Assembly (NCBI RefSeq): GCF_000373625.1
Contig: NZ_KB891988.1
Span: 124,001-188,000, forward strand
Origin: Streptomyces sp. LaPpAH-108
GTDB taxonomy: Bacteria > Actinomycetota > Actinomycetes > Streptomycetales > Streptomycetaceae
Direction: 5' to 3'
Length of the DNA: 64,000 nucleotides
The translations under genes and the position numbers were made by a program. Each line of letters begins with the position of its first letter. Positions within the stretch are counted from its first letter, which is position 1. Below, in pieces: positions 19,437 through 29,637 of the stretch. A model generated the notes under the pieces. It saw only the letters and a list, made by a program, of their open reading frames with translations. It had not been told where the DNA came from and did not search any database.

Positions 19437-21310
19437 CCACCAGGCTCACCGTCGCGCAGGCGCTCGTCCGCTTCCTCGCCGCCCAGCACACCGAGCGCGA
19501 CGGCGTCCGACGGCGGCTCATCGGCGCCACCTGGGGCATCTTCGGTCACGGCAACGTCGCGGGGATCGGCCAAGCCCTCGTAGAGAATCGGGAGTTGATG
19601 CCGTACCACCAGGGCCGCAACGAACAGGCCATGGTGCACGCGGCAGTTGGTTACGCCCGTCAGTCGAACCGCCTCTCCACCCACGCGGTCACGACCTCCA
19701 TCGGCCCCGGAGCCACCAACCTCGTCACCGGCGCCGCCCTCGCCACCATCAACCACCTGCCCGTCCTCCTCCTCCCCGGCGACGTCTTCGCCACCCGCCC
19801 CGCCGACCCCGTCCTCCAGCAGCTCGAAGTCCCGTACGCGGGCGACGTGTCGGTGAACGACACCCTGCGCCCGGTCTCCCGTTACTTCGACCGGATCACC
19901 CGCCCCGAGGCCCTGATCCCCGCGGCGCTCCAGGCCGTACGGGTCCTCACCGACCCGGTGGAGACCGGCGCCGTCACCCTCGCGCTGCCGCAGGACGTGC
20001 AGGCGGAGGCGTACGACTGGCCCGAGGAGTTCTTCGCCGAACGGGTGTGGACCGTACGGCGCCCGGGGGCCGACCCGACCGAACTCGCCGAAGCGGTACG
20101 GGTGATCAGGCAGGCCCGGCGCCCTCTCGTCATCGCGGGCGGCGGGGTCCACCACAGCCGCGCCGAAGCAGCCCTCGCCGAGTTCGCCTCCGTCACCGGC
20201 ATCCCGGTCGCCTCCACCCAGGCGGGCAAGGGGTCCTTGGCGTACGACCACCCCCAGGACGTGGGCGGCATCGGCCACACCGGCACCGCCACCGCCGCCG
20301 AACTCGCCCGCGCCGCCGACCTGGTGATCGGCGTCGGCACCCGGTACACCGACTTCACCACCGCCTCCGGCACCCTCTTCGAGCACCCAGGAGTGCGCTT
20401 CCTCAACCTCAACATCGCGCCCTTCGACGGCCACAAGATGTCCGGACTCCCCCTGGTCGCGGACGCCCGCAGCGGGCTCGGCGAGCTGACCGAGGCGCTG
20501 GAGATGCACGACCACCGGGTGCCGGACGCCTATGTGGCCGAGTACACCGAGGGCAAGGCCCGCTGGGAGGCCCGGGTGGACGCCTGCTTCGCCGCCGAGG
20601 ACCCGGACGCGGTGCCGACCCAGCCGCAGGTCGTCGGCGCGCTCGACGCCCTGGTGGACGAGAGCGACATCATCGTGAACGCCGCCGGTTCCCTCCCCGG
20701 CGACCTGCACAAACTCTGGCGCGCCCGCTCCCGCGACCAGTACCACCTGGAGTACGGCTACTCCTGCATGGGCTACGAGATCCCGGCCGCCCTCGGTGTG
20801 AAGCTCGCCGCACCCGAGCGCAACGTCTGGGCGCTGGTGGGGGACGGGACGTATCTGATGATGCCGACCGAGATCGTCACCGCCGTGCAGGAGGGCGTGG
20901 CGATCAAGATGGTGCTCATCCAGAACCACGGGTACGCCTCCATCGGAGGGCTTTCGGAGTCGGTCGGCGCCGAGCGCTTCGGCACCGCCTACCGCCACAC
21001 CGCGCCCGACGGCACCTACACCGGCGCCCCGCTGCCCGTGGACCTGGCCGCCAACGCGGCGAGCCTCGGGATGCGGGTGCTGCGGGCGCGGACGGTGGGG
21101 GAGCTGCGGGCGGCCCTCACCGAGGCGCGCGCCGCCGACACTCCCACATGTGTCTACGTGGAGACCGAAACGTCCGACAGTGTGTCGGGCGCGCCCCCGG
21201 CCGCGGCCTGGTGGGATGTTCCCGTGGCCGAGACCGCGACCAGGCCGTCCGCGGTCAAGGCACGCGAGCTGTACGAACGGCACCGGTCGGCCCGCCGCCG
21301 CCATCTGTGA
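19433..21310 (+). CDS. iolD: 3D-(3,5/4)-trihydroxycyclohexane-1,2-dione hydrolase
   Basis: A 625-residue thiamine-diphosphate enzyme that opens the ring of the inositol-derived diketone to 5-deoxy-glucuronate. HQGRNEQAM carries the conserved Glu that activates the cofactor; the ThDP/Mg motif is VGDGTYLMMP ending at IQNHGYAS. The central Rossmann-like domain (VIAGGGVHHS) is present. Length matches IolD. The GTG start at 19433 overlaps the iolB stop. The next gene, mmsA, follows after 16 bp. Confidence 0.94.
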   Translation: MTTRLTVAQALVRFLAAQHTERDGVRRRLIGATWGIFGHGNVAGIGQALVENRELMPYHQGRNEQAMVHAAVGYARQSNRLSTHAVTTSIGPGATNLVTGAALATINHLPVLLLPGDVFATRPADPVLQQLEVPYAGDVSVNDTLRPVSRYFDRITRPEALIPAALQAVRVLTDPVETGAVTLALPQDVQAEAYDWPEEFFAERVWTVRRPGADPTELAEAVRVIRQARRPLVIAGGGVHHSRAEAALAEFASVTGIPVASTQAGKGSLAYDHPQDVGGIGHTGTATAAELARAADLVIGVGTRYTDFTTASGTLFEHPGVRFLNLNIAPFDGHKMSGLPLVADARSGLGELTEALEMHDHRVPDAYVAEYTEGKARWEARVDACFAAEDPDAVPTQPQVVGALDALVDESDIIVNAAGSLPGDLHKLWRARSRDQYHLEYGYSCMGYEIPAALGVKLAAPERNVWALVGDGTYLMMPTEIVTAVQEGVAIKMVLIQNHGYASIGGLSESVGAERFGTAYRHTAPDGTYTGAPLPVDLAANAASLGMRVLRARTVGELRAALTEARAADTPTCVYVETETSDSVSGAPPAAAWWDVPVAETATRPSAVKARELYERHRSARRRHL

Positions 21311-21326
21311 CAAGGAGCCCGAGGAC

Positions 21327-22829
<1,503 letters not shown>

Positions 22830-22842
22830 GCCGTACACCCGA

Positions 22843-22887
22843 CCGGGCCCGGAGGCGTGCACAGCGCCTCCGGGCCCGGTTTTTTTC
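22843..22887 (+). terminator. Intrinsic terminator of the iol operon
   Basis: CCGGGCCCGGAGGCG pairs with CGCCTCCGGGCCCGG across a six-base loop and is followed directly by eight T residues. This is the clearest rho-independent terminator in the window. Confidence 0.9.
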
Positions 22888-23131
22888 GGCCCGGCACCTG
22901 CGGTTCCCGTACCGGTGACAAGCGTGGAATCACCCGCGAGATACCGCTGTATGCGTAGCAGAAGGCCCGGTTCAGCGACGGAATCCGTAGTTGAACACCC
23001 ATTGACGCGCCGGTTTTCGTCGGTGTTCGATGCGGTCGCCGGGAGCGAGAGACATGCCGTACGCCACGAACCGCCGGAGGCGATAGCGCTCCCGCCCGAG
23101 CCCGCACCGCACGAGTCGATCGGACCGCCGC

Positions 23132-24532
23132 ATGACCGACACGCTCCGCCCCGCCGAGGCCGCCGCCCCCGGGCACCCGTCCGACAGCCCCCGACAGCTC
23201 AAGCGTTCCATCGGCGTCGTCGGCGGCACCCTGCTGACGCTCTCCTGCGTGACCCCCGCCTCCACCCTCTTCGTCGTCGTCCCCGACCTCTTCGGCACCC
23301 TCGGCACCGCCACCGCGCTGACCATCGCCATCGGCTCGCTGCTCTGTATCGCCGTGGCGTTCTGCTACGCCGAGCTGGGCACCCTCATCCCGAGCGCGGG
23401 CGGCGAGTACGCCATGGTCTCCACGCTCGCCGGACGGCTCACCGGCTGGCTGGTCTTCGTGCTCTCCCTGCTGGTCGTCATGATCGTGCCGCCCGTCATC
23501 GCGATGGGCACCGCCGACTACCTCGCCCCCGTCGTCCATCTGGACCCCTCGCTCACCGGCGCCGCCGTCATGCTGCTCGCCACCCTCGCCGGACTGCTCG
23601 ACCTGCGCGCCAACGCCTGGATCACCGGGATCTTCCTGGTCCTGGAGGTCATCGCCGCCGCGGTCGTCGCCGTCCTCGGGTTCGTCCACGGGCACCGCGG
23701 GCTCGGCAGCCTCGTCTCGATGCAGGTCGCGGGCGCCCACGGGCACACGGACACGGTGACCGGGGTGCTTGTCGTCTCCGGGCTCGCCATCGCCCTCTTC
23801 GTCACCCAGGGCTTCTCGACCGCCGTCTACCTCTCCGAGGAACTGGAGCACCCGCGCCGCGACGTGGCCCGCACCGTCCTCGCCACCCTCGCCATCTCCA
23901 CGGTGATCATCCTGGTGCCGGTCGCCGCCATCACCCTGGGCGCCACCGACATCGAGCAGCTGACCGGCGGCGACCTCAGCTCCATGGTCACCGCCTGGTC
24001 CAACAGCGCCGTCGGCACCTTCGTCAGCCTCTGCGTCGCCCTCGCCATCGTCAACGCGGGCATCGTCATGGTCATCCAGAACTCCCGCGTCCTGTTCGCC
24101 TCCGCCCGCGACAAGGCGTGGCCCACCCCGGTCAACCGCCTCTTCTCGAAGCTCGGCCGCTTCGGCTCGCCCTGGGTCGCCACCCTCGCCGTCGGCGTCC
24201 CCGGCGCGCTGTTCTGCTTCGTCGACCTCGACACCCTCTACGGCGTCACCGGCGTCTCCGTGACCGCGATGTACCTGCTCGTCGCCGTCGCCGCCCTGCT
24301 CGGCCGCCGCGACGCCCACCGGAACACCCCCGCCTGGCGGATGCCGCTGTGGCCCGCGCTGCCCGTCCTGCTCATCGGCGTCCTCGCCTACGTCCTCACC
24401 CAGCAGGACGTCGGCCACCTGCTGTGGACCGGCGGCATCACCGCCGTCGCCACCCTCTACTGGGCGCTCTACCTCCGCCCCCGCGCCGCCACCCACTGGC
24501 TCGTCTCCCTCCCCGAGGACACCCGCCCCTGA
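23132..24532 (+). CDS. APC-superfamily amino acid permease
   Basis: A 466-residue integral membrane protein with about 12 hydrophobic segments. The first helix region (GVVGGTLLTLSCVTPAS) and YAELGTLIPSAGGEY are typical of amino acid-polyamine-organocation permeases. A soluble N-terminus of about 25 residues precedes helix 1. Substrate cannot be read from sequence. It is a stand-alone gene with its own 240-bp upstream region, containing TTGACG at 22999-23004, and it is not part of the iol operon because the terminator intervenes. Confidence 0.88.
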   Translation: MTDTLRPAEAAAPGHPSDSPRQLKRSIGVVGGTLLTLSCVTPASTLFVVVPDLFGTLGTATALTIAIGSLLCIAVAFCYAELGTLIPSAGGEYAMVSTLAGRLTGWLVFVLSLLVVMIVPPVIAMGTADYLAPVVHLDPSLTGAAVMLLATLAGLLDLRANAWITGIFLVLEVIAAAVVAVLGFVHGHRGLGSLVSMQVAGAHGHTDTVTGVLVVSGLAIALFVTQGFSTAVYLSEELEHPRRDVARTVLATLAISTVIILVPVAAITLGATDIEQLTGGDLSSMVTAWSNSAVGTFVSLCVALAIVNAGIVMVIQNSRVLFASARDKAWPTPVNRLFSKLGRFGSPWVATLAVGVPGALFCFVDLDTLYGVTGVSVTAMYLLVAVAALLGRRDAHRNTPAWRMPLWPALPVLLIGVLAYVLTQQDVGHLLWTGGITAVATLYWALYLRPRAATHWLVSLPEDTRP

Positions 24533-24656
24533 GCCGGGCGGCCCACCGCGTACCGCACTCGCGGTACACCCGGCCGGACGCGTACGCCCCGGGGAGGGCC
24601 AGGGGTTCAGCCCGGCGGCGCCGTCCGCCGCCGCCCGGGGCCCTTACGGTGGGGTC

Positions 24657-27296
24657 ATGGATCTTCGAGTGCCCGCGGCGCGGCTCCTGAAGGGGCCGCG
24701 CCGGACGGCCGCCGCCCTCGCCGCCGCCGTGCTGGTCGCGGTCGCCGGAACCTGGACGGCCACCGCCTCCGGCGACGACACCCCCCGCGTGCACCAGGTC
24801 AACCAGAAACTGACCACCGCCGACGGCACCCGGCTGACCACCTCCTTCTTCACCGACGGCCGCCCGGGCCGCCACCCCGCCGTCCTGCTCGCCCACGGCT
24901 TCGGCGGCAACAAGAAGGACATGCTCGACCAGGCCCGGAACTTCGCCCGGCACGGCTACGCGGTCATGACCTGGTCCGCGCGCGGCTTCGGCGGCTCCAC
25001 CGGCGAGATCGGCCTCAACGACCCGAAGCACGAGGTCAAGGACGTCTCCCAGCTCATCGACTGGCTCGCCAAGCGCCCCGAGGTCCGCCTGGACGCCCCC
25101 GGCGACCCCCGCGTCGGCGTGGCCGGAGCCTCCTACGGCGGCGCCATCTCCCTGCTCGCCGCCGGACACGACCACCGCGTCGACGCCATCGCCCCCGCCG
25201 TCACCTACTGGAACCTCGCCGACGCGCTGTTCCCCGACGGCGTGTTCAAGAAGCTGTGGGCCGGGGTCTTCTTCAACTCCGGCGGCGGCTGCGAGGACTT
25301 CGAGCCCGCCCTGTGCCGGATGTACCAGCGCGTCGCCCAGTCCGGCACCCCCGACGCCGAGGCCCGCCGCCTCCTGGAGGAACGCTCCCCCTCCGCCGTC
25401 GCCACCCGCATCAAGGTGCCCACCCTCCTCTTCCAGGGCCAGACGGACTCCCTGTTCACCCTCGCCCAGTCCGACGCGGCCGAACGGGCGATCAAGGCCA
25501 ACGGCGCCCCGGTGAAGACCGACTGGATCTCCGGCGGCCACGACGGCGGCGACGAGGAGACCGACCGCGTCAGCACCCGGATGCGCTCCTGGTTCGACCG
25601 CTACCTCAAGGACGACACCTCCGCCGCCACCGGCCCCGCCTTCCGCGTCACCCGCACCGGAGGCGTCGACTCCACCGACGGCACGGTGCAACTGCGCGGC
25701 GCGAGCGGCAGCGCCTACCCCGGCCTCCACTCCCACCAGCACACCGTCCAGCTCACCGGCGGCACCCAGCACGTCGCCAACCCGGCCGGGGCCGGACCGC
25801 CTGCCGTCTCCGCCCTGCCCGGCCTCGGCAGCCTGGCCCGGCTCTCCGCCCTCGGCACCGGCGTCTCCCTGGACTTCCCCGGCCAGAACGCCCACTTCGA
25901 CTCCGCCCCGCTGCCCGCCACCCTCCGCGTCACCGGCTCGCCCACCGCACGCGTCCACGTGCGGGCCACCTCCGACGACGCGGTCCTCTTCGCCAAGCTC
26001 TACGACGTCGGCCCCGGCGGCACCCGCGTCCTGCCCTCCCAGCTCGTCACACCCCTGCGCGTCACCGGCGCCCGCGCGGGCAAGGACGTCACCGTCACCC
26101 TCCCGGCCGTCGACCACGAGATCCAGAAGGGCCACCGCCTCCGCCTGGTCCTCGCCTCCACCGACCTCGCCTACGCCTCCCCGACCGCCCCGGCGACGTA
26201 CACCGTCTCGCTCGACGGCGCCCTGAAGGTGCCCACCGCCCCGGGCGTCACCACCGCCCGCACCCCGCTGCCCTCCTGGGTCTGGTGGCTGCCGCTCGCG
26301 GGCGCCGCCCTCGCCGCCGCCCTGCTCCTCACCGCCCGCCGCCCCAGCAGCGCCCCCGCCCCCGACCCCGAGCTGGCCGAGGTCCCGCTCGTCATCGGGG
26401 ACCTGAGCAAGCGCTACGCGGGCTCCGCCGAGCGGTACGCCGTACGCGACCTGTCCTTCCGCGTAGAGAAGGGCCAGGTCCTCGGACTCCTCGGACCCAA
26501 CGGCGCGGGCAAGACCACCACCCTGCGCATGCTGATGGGCCTCATCCGCCCCGACGCGGGCGAGATCCGCGTCTTCGGTCACGCCGTACGCCCCGGCGCC
26601 CCCGTCCTCTCCCGGGTCGGCGCCTTCGTGGAGGGCGCGGGCTTCCTGCCCCACCTGTCGGGCCGGGAGAACCTGGAGCTGTACTGGCGGGCCACCGGCC
26701 GCCCCGCCGAGGACGCCCAGCTGGAGGAGGCCCTGGAGATCGCGGGCCTCGGCGACGCCCTCGACCGCGCGGTGCGCACCTACTCCCAGGGCATGCGCCA
26801 GCGCCTGGCCATCGCCCAGGCCATGCTCGGCCTGCCCGACCTGCTCATCCTGGACGAGCCCACCAACGGACTCGACCCGCCCCAGATCCGCGAGATGCGC
26901 GAGGTGATGATCCGCTACGCGGCGGCCGGACGCACGGTCATCGTCTCCAGCCATCTCCTCGCCGAGGTCGAGCAGTCCTGCACCCACCTCGTGGTGATGG
27001 ACCGGGGCCGCCTCGTCCAGGCGGGCCCGGTGCGCGACATCATCGGCTCCGGCGACACCCTCCTGGTCGGTACCGGCACCCCGGTGCGCGAACCGCTCGT
27101 GGAGAAGGTGGCCGCGCTGCCCGGCGTCGCCTCCGCCGTCCGCACCGAGGACGGACTCCTGGTCCGCCTGGAGCCCGGCGCCACCGCCGAGGCCCTGGTC
27201 GTGGACCTGGTCCGGCTCGAGGTGCCCGTCGCCTCCGTCGGCCCGCACCGGCGCCTGGAAGACGCCTTCCTCACCCTGATCGGAGGCTCCCCGTGA
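24657..27296 (+). CDS. Fusion of an S15-type alpha/beta hydrolase and an ABC transporter ATPase
   Basis: An 879-residue fusion. A signal-anchor-like helix (residues 17-40) leads into an X-Pro dipeptidyl peptidase-like hydrolase. Its triad is Ser159 in GASYGG, Asp264 in GQTDSL and His295 in GGHDGG, followed by the beta-rich C-terminal domain of CocE/S15 proteins. A second transmembrane helix (about 541-560, WVWWLPLAGAAL) leads to a complete ATPase domain with Walker A GPNGAGKTTT near 615, signature YSQGMRQR near 708 and LLILDEPTNGLD near 733. Predicted topology is hydrolase outside, ATPase inside. The next gene encodes the matching permease. Substrate is unknown. Confidence 0.9.
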   Translation: MDLRVPAARLLKGPRRTAAALAAAVLVAVAGTWTATASGDDTPRVHQVNQKLTTADGTRLTTSFFTDGRPGRHPAVLLAHGFGGNKKDMLDQARNFARHGYAVMTWSARGFGGSTGEIGLNDPKHEVKDVSQLIDWLAKRPEVRLDAPGDPRVGVAGASYGGAISLLAAGHDHRVDAIAPAVTYWNLADALFPDGVFKKLWAGVFFNSGGGCEDFEPALCRMYQRVAQSGTPDAEARRLLEERSPSAVATRIKVPTLLFQGQTDSLFTLAQSDAAERAIKANGAPVKTDWISGGHDGGDEETDRVSTRMRSWFDRYLKDDTSAATGPAFRVTRTGGVDSTDGTVQLRGASGSAYPGLHSHQHTVQLTGGTQHVANPAGAGPPAVSALPGLGSLARLSALGTGVSLDFPGQNAHFDSAPLPATLRVTGSPTARVHVRATSDDAVLFAKLYDVGPGGTRVLPSQLVTPLRVTGARAGKDVTVTLPAVDHEIQKGHRLRLVLASTDLAYASPTAPATYTVSLDGALKVPTAPGVTTARTPLPSWVWWLPLAGAALAAALLLTARRPSSAPAPDPELAEVPLVIGDLSKRYAGSAERYAVRDLSFRVEKGQVLGLLGPNGAGKTTTLRMLMGLIRPDAGEIRVFGHAVRPGAPVLSRVGAFVEGAGFLPHLSGRENLELYWRATGRPAEDAQLEEALEIAGLGDALDRAVRTYSQGMRQRLAIAQAMLGLPDLLILDEPTNGLDPPQIREMREVMIRYAAAGRTVIVSSHLLAEVEQSCTHLVVMDRGRLVQAGPVRDIIGSGDTLLVGTGTPVREPLVEKVAALPGVASAVRTEDGLLVRLEPGATAEALVVDLVRLEVPVASVGPHRRLEDAFLTLIGGSP

Positions 27297-28156
27297 GCAC
27301 GCTCACCCCGGGCGCGGACACGGCACCCGGCTACCGCCCCGTCCGCACGCTGCCCGTCCGCGTGGAGCTGATCCGCCAGCTCAAGCGGCGCCGGACGCTG
27401 GTCATGGGCCTGCTCCTGACCGCGCTGCCGTTCGTGCTGCTCGCCGCCTTCGCCATCGGCGGCGAGCCCGGCGCCCGCAGCTCCCGGATCACCCTCATGG
27501 CCACGGCCACCGACTCCGGCGCCAACTTCGCCGCCGTCGCCCTGTTCGTCTCGGCGGGCTTCCTGCTGGTCATCCCGGTCGCCCTGTTCTGCGGCGACAC
27601 GGTGGCCTCCGAGGCGAACTGGTCCTCGCTGCGCTATCTGCTCGCCGCGCCCGTGCCCCGGGTACGGCTGCTGTGGTCGAAGCTCGTGGTGGCCCTCGGG
27701 ATGAGCCTGGCCGCGATGGTGCTGCTGCCCGTCGTGGCCCTCGTCGCGGGCACCGCCGCCTACGGCTGGGGCCCGCTGCGCATCCCCACCGGGGGCGCGC
27801 TGGAGCCGGGGGTCGCGGTGCAGCGCCTCGCGGTCGCGGTGGCGTACCTCTTCGTGTCCCAACTGGTCACCGCCGCCCTCGCGTTCTGGCTCTCGACCCG
27901 GACGGACGCCCCGCTCGGCGCGGTCGGCGGCGCGGTGGGCCTGACCATCGTCGGCAACGTCCTGGACGCCGTCACCGCGCTCGGCGACTGGCGCGATTTC
28001 CTGCCCGCGCACTGGCAGTTCGCCTGGGCCGACGCCCTCCAGCCGCACGCCGAGTGGGCCGGGATGGCCCAGGGCGCCTCTGTCTCGGTGGCCTACGCCC
28101 TCGTCCTGTTCGCCCTGGCCTTCCGGGGGTTCGCGCGCAAGGACGTGGTGTCGTAG
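27293..28156 (+). CDS. ABC-2 type transporter permease
   Basis: A 287-residue membrane protein with about six hydrophobic segments and a cytoplasmic N-terminus (RVELIRQLKRRRT), typical of ABC-2 permeases. SSLRYLLAAPVPRVRLLWSK is the usual coupling region after helix 2. The GTG start overlaps the hydrolase-ATPase stop by 4 bp, so the two are very likely one transporter, probably an exporter. The stop lies within a short tandem repeat (28147-28203). No other subunit is visible. Confidence 0.88.
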   Translation: MSTLTPGADTAPGYRPVRTLPVRVELIRQLKRRRTLVMGLLLTALPFVLLAAFAIGGEPGARSSRITLMATATDSGANFAAVALFVSAGFLLVIPVALFCGDTVASEANWSSLRYLLAAPVPRVRLLWSKLVVALGMSLAAMVLLPVVALVAGTAAYGWGPLRIPTGGALEPGVAVQRLAVAVAYLFVSQLVTAALAFWLSTRTDAPLGAVGGAVGLTIVGNVLDAVTALGDWRDFLPAHWQFAWADALQPHAEWAGMAQGASVSVAYALVLFALAFRGFARKDVVS

Positions 28157-28209
28157 GGCACCGGCGGGGTGTCGTAGAGCAAGGACGTGGTGTCGTAAGG
28201 CACTTGGGC
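28147..28209. repeat. Three 21-bp degenerate tandem units at the permease stop codon
   Basis: GGTGTCGTA recurs at 28147, 28168 and 28189 with exact 21-bp spacing. A longer 24-of-25 match (28137-28161 against 28179-28203) spans the stop codon, so the gene end has been locally duplicated. Every unit carries an in-frame stop (TAG, TAG, TAA). Confidence 0.7.
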
Positions 28210-28240
28210 ATCCGGGCGGCGAGGCGTCCGGGCACACGAA

Positions 28241-28275
28241 ACGGCGGGCCACCGGGGAAACCGGTGGCCCGCCGT
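28241..28275 (-). terminator. Hairpin terminator after the first rodlin gene
   Basis: ACGGCGGGCCACCGG and CCGGTGGCCCGCCGT form a perfect 15-bp stem with a five-base loop, 16 bp beyond the rodlin stop. On the minus strand it is followed by TTCGTGTG. It may also stop the convergent ABC permease transcript. Confidence 0.75.
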
Positions 28276-28291
28276 CGCGGTACGGGCTCGA

Positions 28292-28699
28292 TCAGCCGTT
28301 GCCGGCGCCGTTGCCGGACAGGGCGGAGATGTCGTCCAGGATGTGCGACAGCGGCTCGTCGCCCTTGGCCTGGGTGGAGTTCTCCACGCACTGCTGGTTC
28401 TGCGGCGAGGACAGGATCGGGATGTCCTGGACACCGACGTTGACCAGCGCGAGCACCGACTGGGCGTTGAGCTTCGCGGGCAGGCCGATGCACGGCTTGT
28501 TCAGCGAGCCCTGGACCAGCGCGAGCTGCGGGCTCATGTCACCGAAGGTGGCCGAGTTGCCGAACGACTGCGAGGCGCCGTTGCCGCTGAACGAGGTGGT
28601 GCCGTGGTCGTCCCCGATGGCGAGGGCCTGCGGGGCGGCCACGCCCGCGAGACCGGCGACGGAGGCGGCGACAGCCGCGGTTGCCCACAGCTTCTTCAT
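28292..28699 (-). CDS. Rodlin (extra copy)
   Basis: A 135-residue secreted protein. A signal peptide ends at about residue 27 (QALA). The mature protein has the rodlin pattern: [22 protein letters not shown], one Cys in [10 protein letters not shown], one in [10 protein letters not shown], and a C-terminal [15 protein letters not shown]. Rodlins organise chaplin fibrils into the rodlet layer on aerial hyphae and spores. The last third is almost identical in DNA to the next rodlin (see repeat at 28298). A sigma-BldN-like promoter lies 49-77 bp upstream. Streptomycetes I recall have two rodlins; this is a third. Confidence 0.92.
   Translation of the reverse strand: MKKLWATAAVAASVAGLAGVAAPQALAIGDDHGTTSFSGNGASQSFGNSATFGDMSPQLALVQGSLNKPCIGLPAKLNAQSVLALVNVGVQDIPILSSPQNQQCVENSTQAKGDEPLSHILDDISALSGNGAGNG
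28298..28443 (-). repeat. Near-identical 146-bp segment shared by two rodlin genes (copy 1)
   Basis: This segment and 28976-29121 differ at only two of 146 bases by my alignment, although the 5' halves of the two genes are more diverged. That pattern suggests recent duplication or gene conversion. Confidence 0.85.
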
Positions 28700-28747
28700 G
28701 TGCGTTCCCTTTCGAAAGGCGGACTCCGGGGAGGAGTTGCGTGATCG

Positions 28748-28776
28748 TCAACGGGGCGGCGGACACCGGGGTTGCG
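28748..28776 (-). promoter_or_regulatory. Sigma-BldN-like promoter of the first rodlin
   Basis: Read on the minus strand: CGCAAC, 17 bp, CGTTGA. The published sigma-BldN consensus as I recall it is CGTAAC-N16-CGTTGA, and rodlin and chaplin genes are known targets of that sigma factor. Confidence 0.55.
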
Positions 28777-28895
28777 GTCTGTGCCCCTATCGGGGCAGCG
28801 CAGTGCGATGAGTTCACAAGCGCCCCCTCGTTCGTGGAGTCACGCCCAAGTCCCTTGACGCGCATGCCCGTTCACCGTCCCCCGGACATGCCGAC

Positions 28896-28947
28896 GGGCC
28901 GCCGATCGCTCGGCGGCCCGCCACGCGGGGCCCACGAGGGGCCCCGC
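28896..28947 (-). terminator. Double hairpin after the second rodlin gene
   Basis: Two adjacent stems, GGGCCGCCG with CGGCGGCCC (28896-28919) and GCGGGGCCC with GGGCCCCGC (28925-28947), lie 23-74 bp beyond the rodlin stop. There is no clear U-run. Confidence 0.5.
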
Positions 28948-28969
28948 ACATCTCCGGATCAGTGGCTGA

Positions 28970-29380
28970 TCAGTTGTTGCCGGCGCCGTTGCCGGACAGG
29001 GCGGAGATGTCGTCCAGGATGTGCGACAGCGGCTCGTCGCCCTTGGCCTGGGTGGAGTTCTCGACACACTGCTGGTTCTGCGGCGAGGACAGGATCGGGA
29101 TGTCCTGGACACCGACGTTGAGCAGACCCACCAGGGACTGGGCGTTGACCTTCGCGGGCAGACCGATGCAGGGCTTGTTCAGCGAACCCTGGATGAGCGC
29201 CATCTGCGGGCTCATGTTGCCGTAGGTGGCGGAGTTGCCGAACGCCTGCGAAGCACCGTTTCCGCTGAACGACGTGGTGCCCGTGTCGTTGCCGATGGCC
29301 AGGGCCGGCGACGCGGCGACTGCGGACGCACCGACAACGGAGGCGGCGACCGCGGCGGCGGCCAGAACCTTCTTGATCAC
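28970..29380 (-). CDS. rdlB: Rodlin
   Basis: A 136-residue rodlin with a signal peptide ending near residue 29 (SPALA), the [18 protein letters not shown] segment, two Cys residues ([10 protein letters not shown] and NQQCVEN) and a C-terminus matching the neighbouring rodlin exactly for about 45 residues. It acts outside the cell in rodlet assembly on aerial structures. It is divergent from the third rodlin, the arrangement I recall for rdlA/rdlB in S. coelicolor, hence the tentative symbol. A promoter-like AGGAAC-N17-AGTTGA lies 45-73 bp upstream. Confidence 0.92.
   Translation of the reverse strand: MIKKVLAAAAVAASVVGASAVAASPALAIGNDTGTTSFSGNGASQAFGNSATYGNMSPQMALIQGSLNKPCIGLPAKVNAQSLVGLLNVGVQDIPILSSPQNQQCVENSTQAKGDEPLSHILDDISALSGNGAGNN
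28976..29121 (-). repeat. Near-identical 146-bp segment shared by two rodlin genes (copy 2)
   Basis: Partner of 28298-28443, offset by 678 bp and in the same orientation. The two differences fall in the codons around the second conserved Cys. Confidence 0.85.
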
Positions 29381-29424
29381 TTGCGATTCCCTTCTGGAGA
29401 AACCCCGTCACCGGAGTGCCCGGA

Positions 29425-29453
29425 TCAACTGCCCCGCCCGCCGTGGGGTTCCT
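29425..29453 (-). promoter_or_regulatory. Sigma-BldN-like promoter of the second rodlin
   Basis: Minus strand AGGAAC, 17 bp, AGTTGA. This is a weaker match than its neighbours (the AAC and GTTGA cores are kept). Confidence 0.4.
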
Positions 29454-29558
29454 CCCGTTCACTCCGATGGCCCACAGCCGATACGCCCGAAAGCCCGGGT
29501 TTCCAAGGAAAATCCGTATCCACGCCGCGCCGCGCCGCGATCCGATCGGGTGACATAC

Positions 29559-29586
29559 CGCAACCATTTCGCCGCCCCGGGGTTGA
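29559..29586 (+). promoter_or_regulatory. Sigma-BldN-like promoter of the third rodlin
   Basis: CGCAAC, 16 bp, GGTTGA, ending 52 bp before the ATG. One mismatch to CGTAAC and one to CGTTGA with the consensus spacing. Confidence 0.55.
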
Positions 29587-29637
29587 TGCCGGTCAGGAAC
29601 GTGCGTCTTGGCGTGGAGCCAGGGAAAGGAAAGCGAA

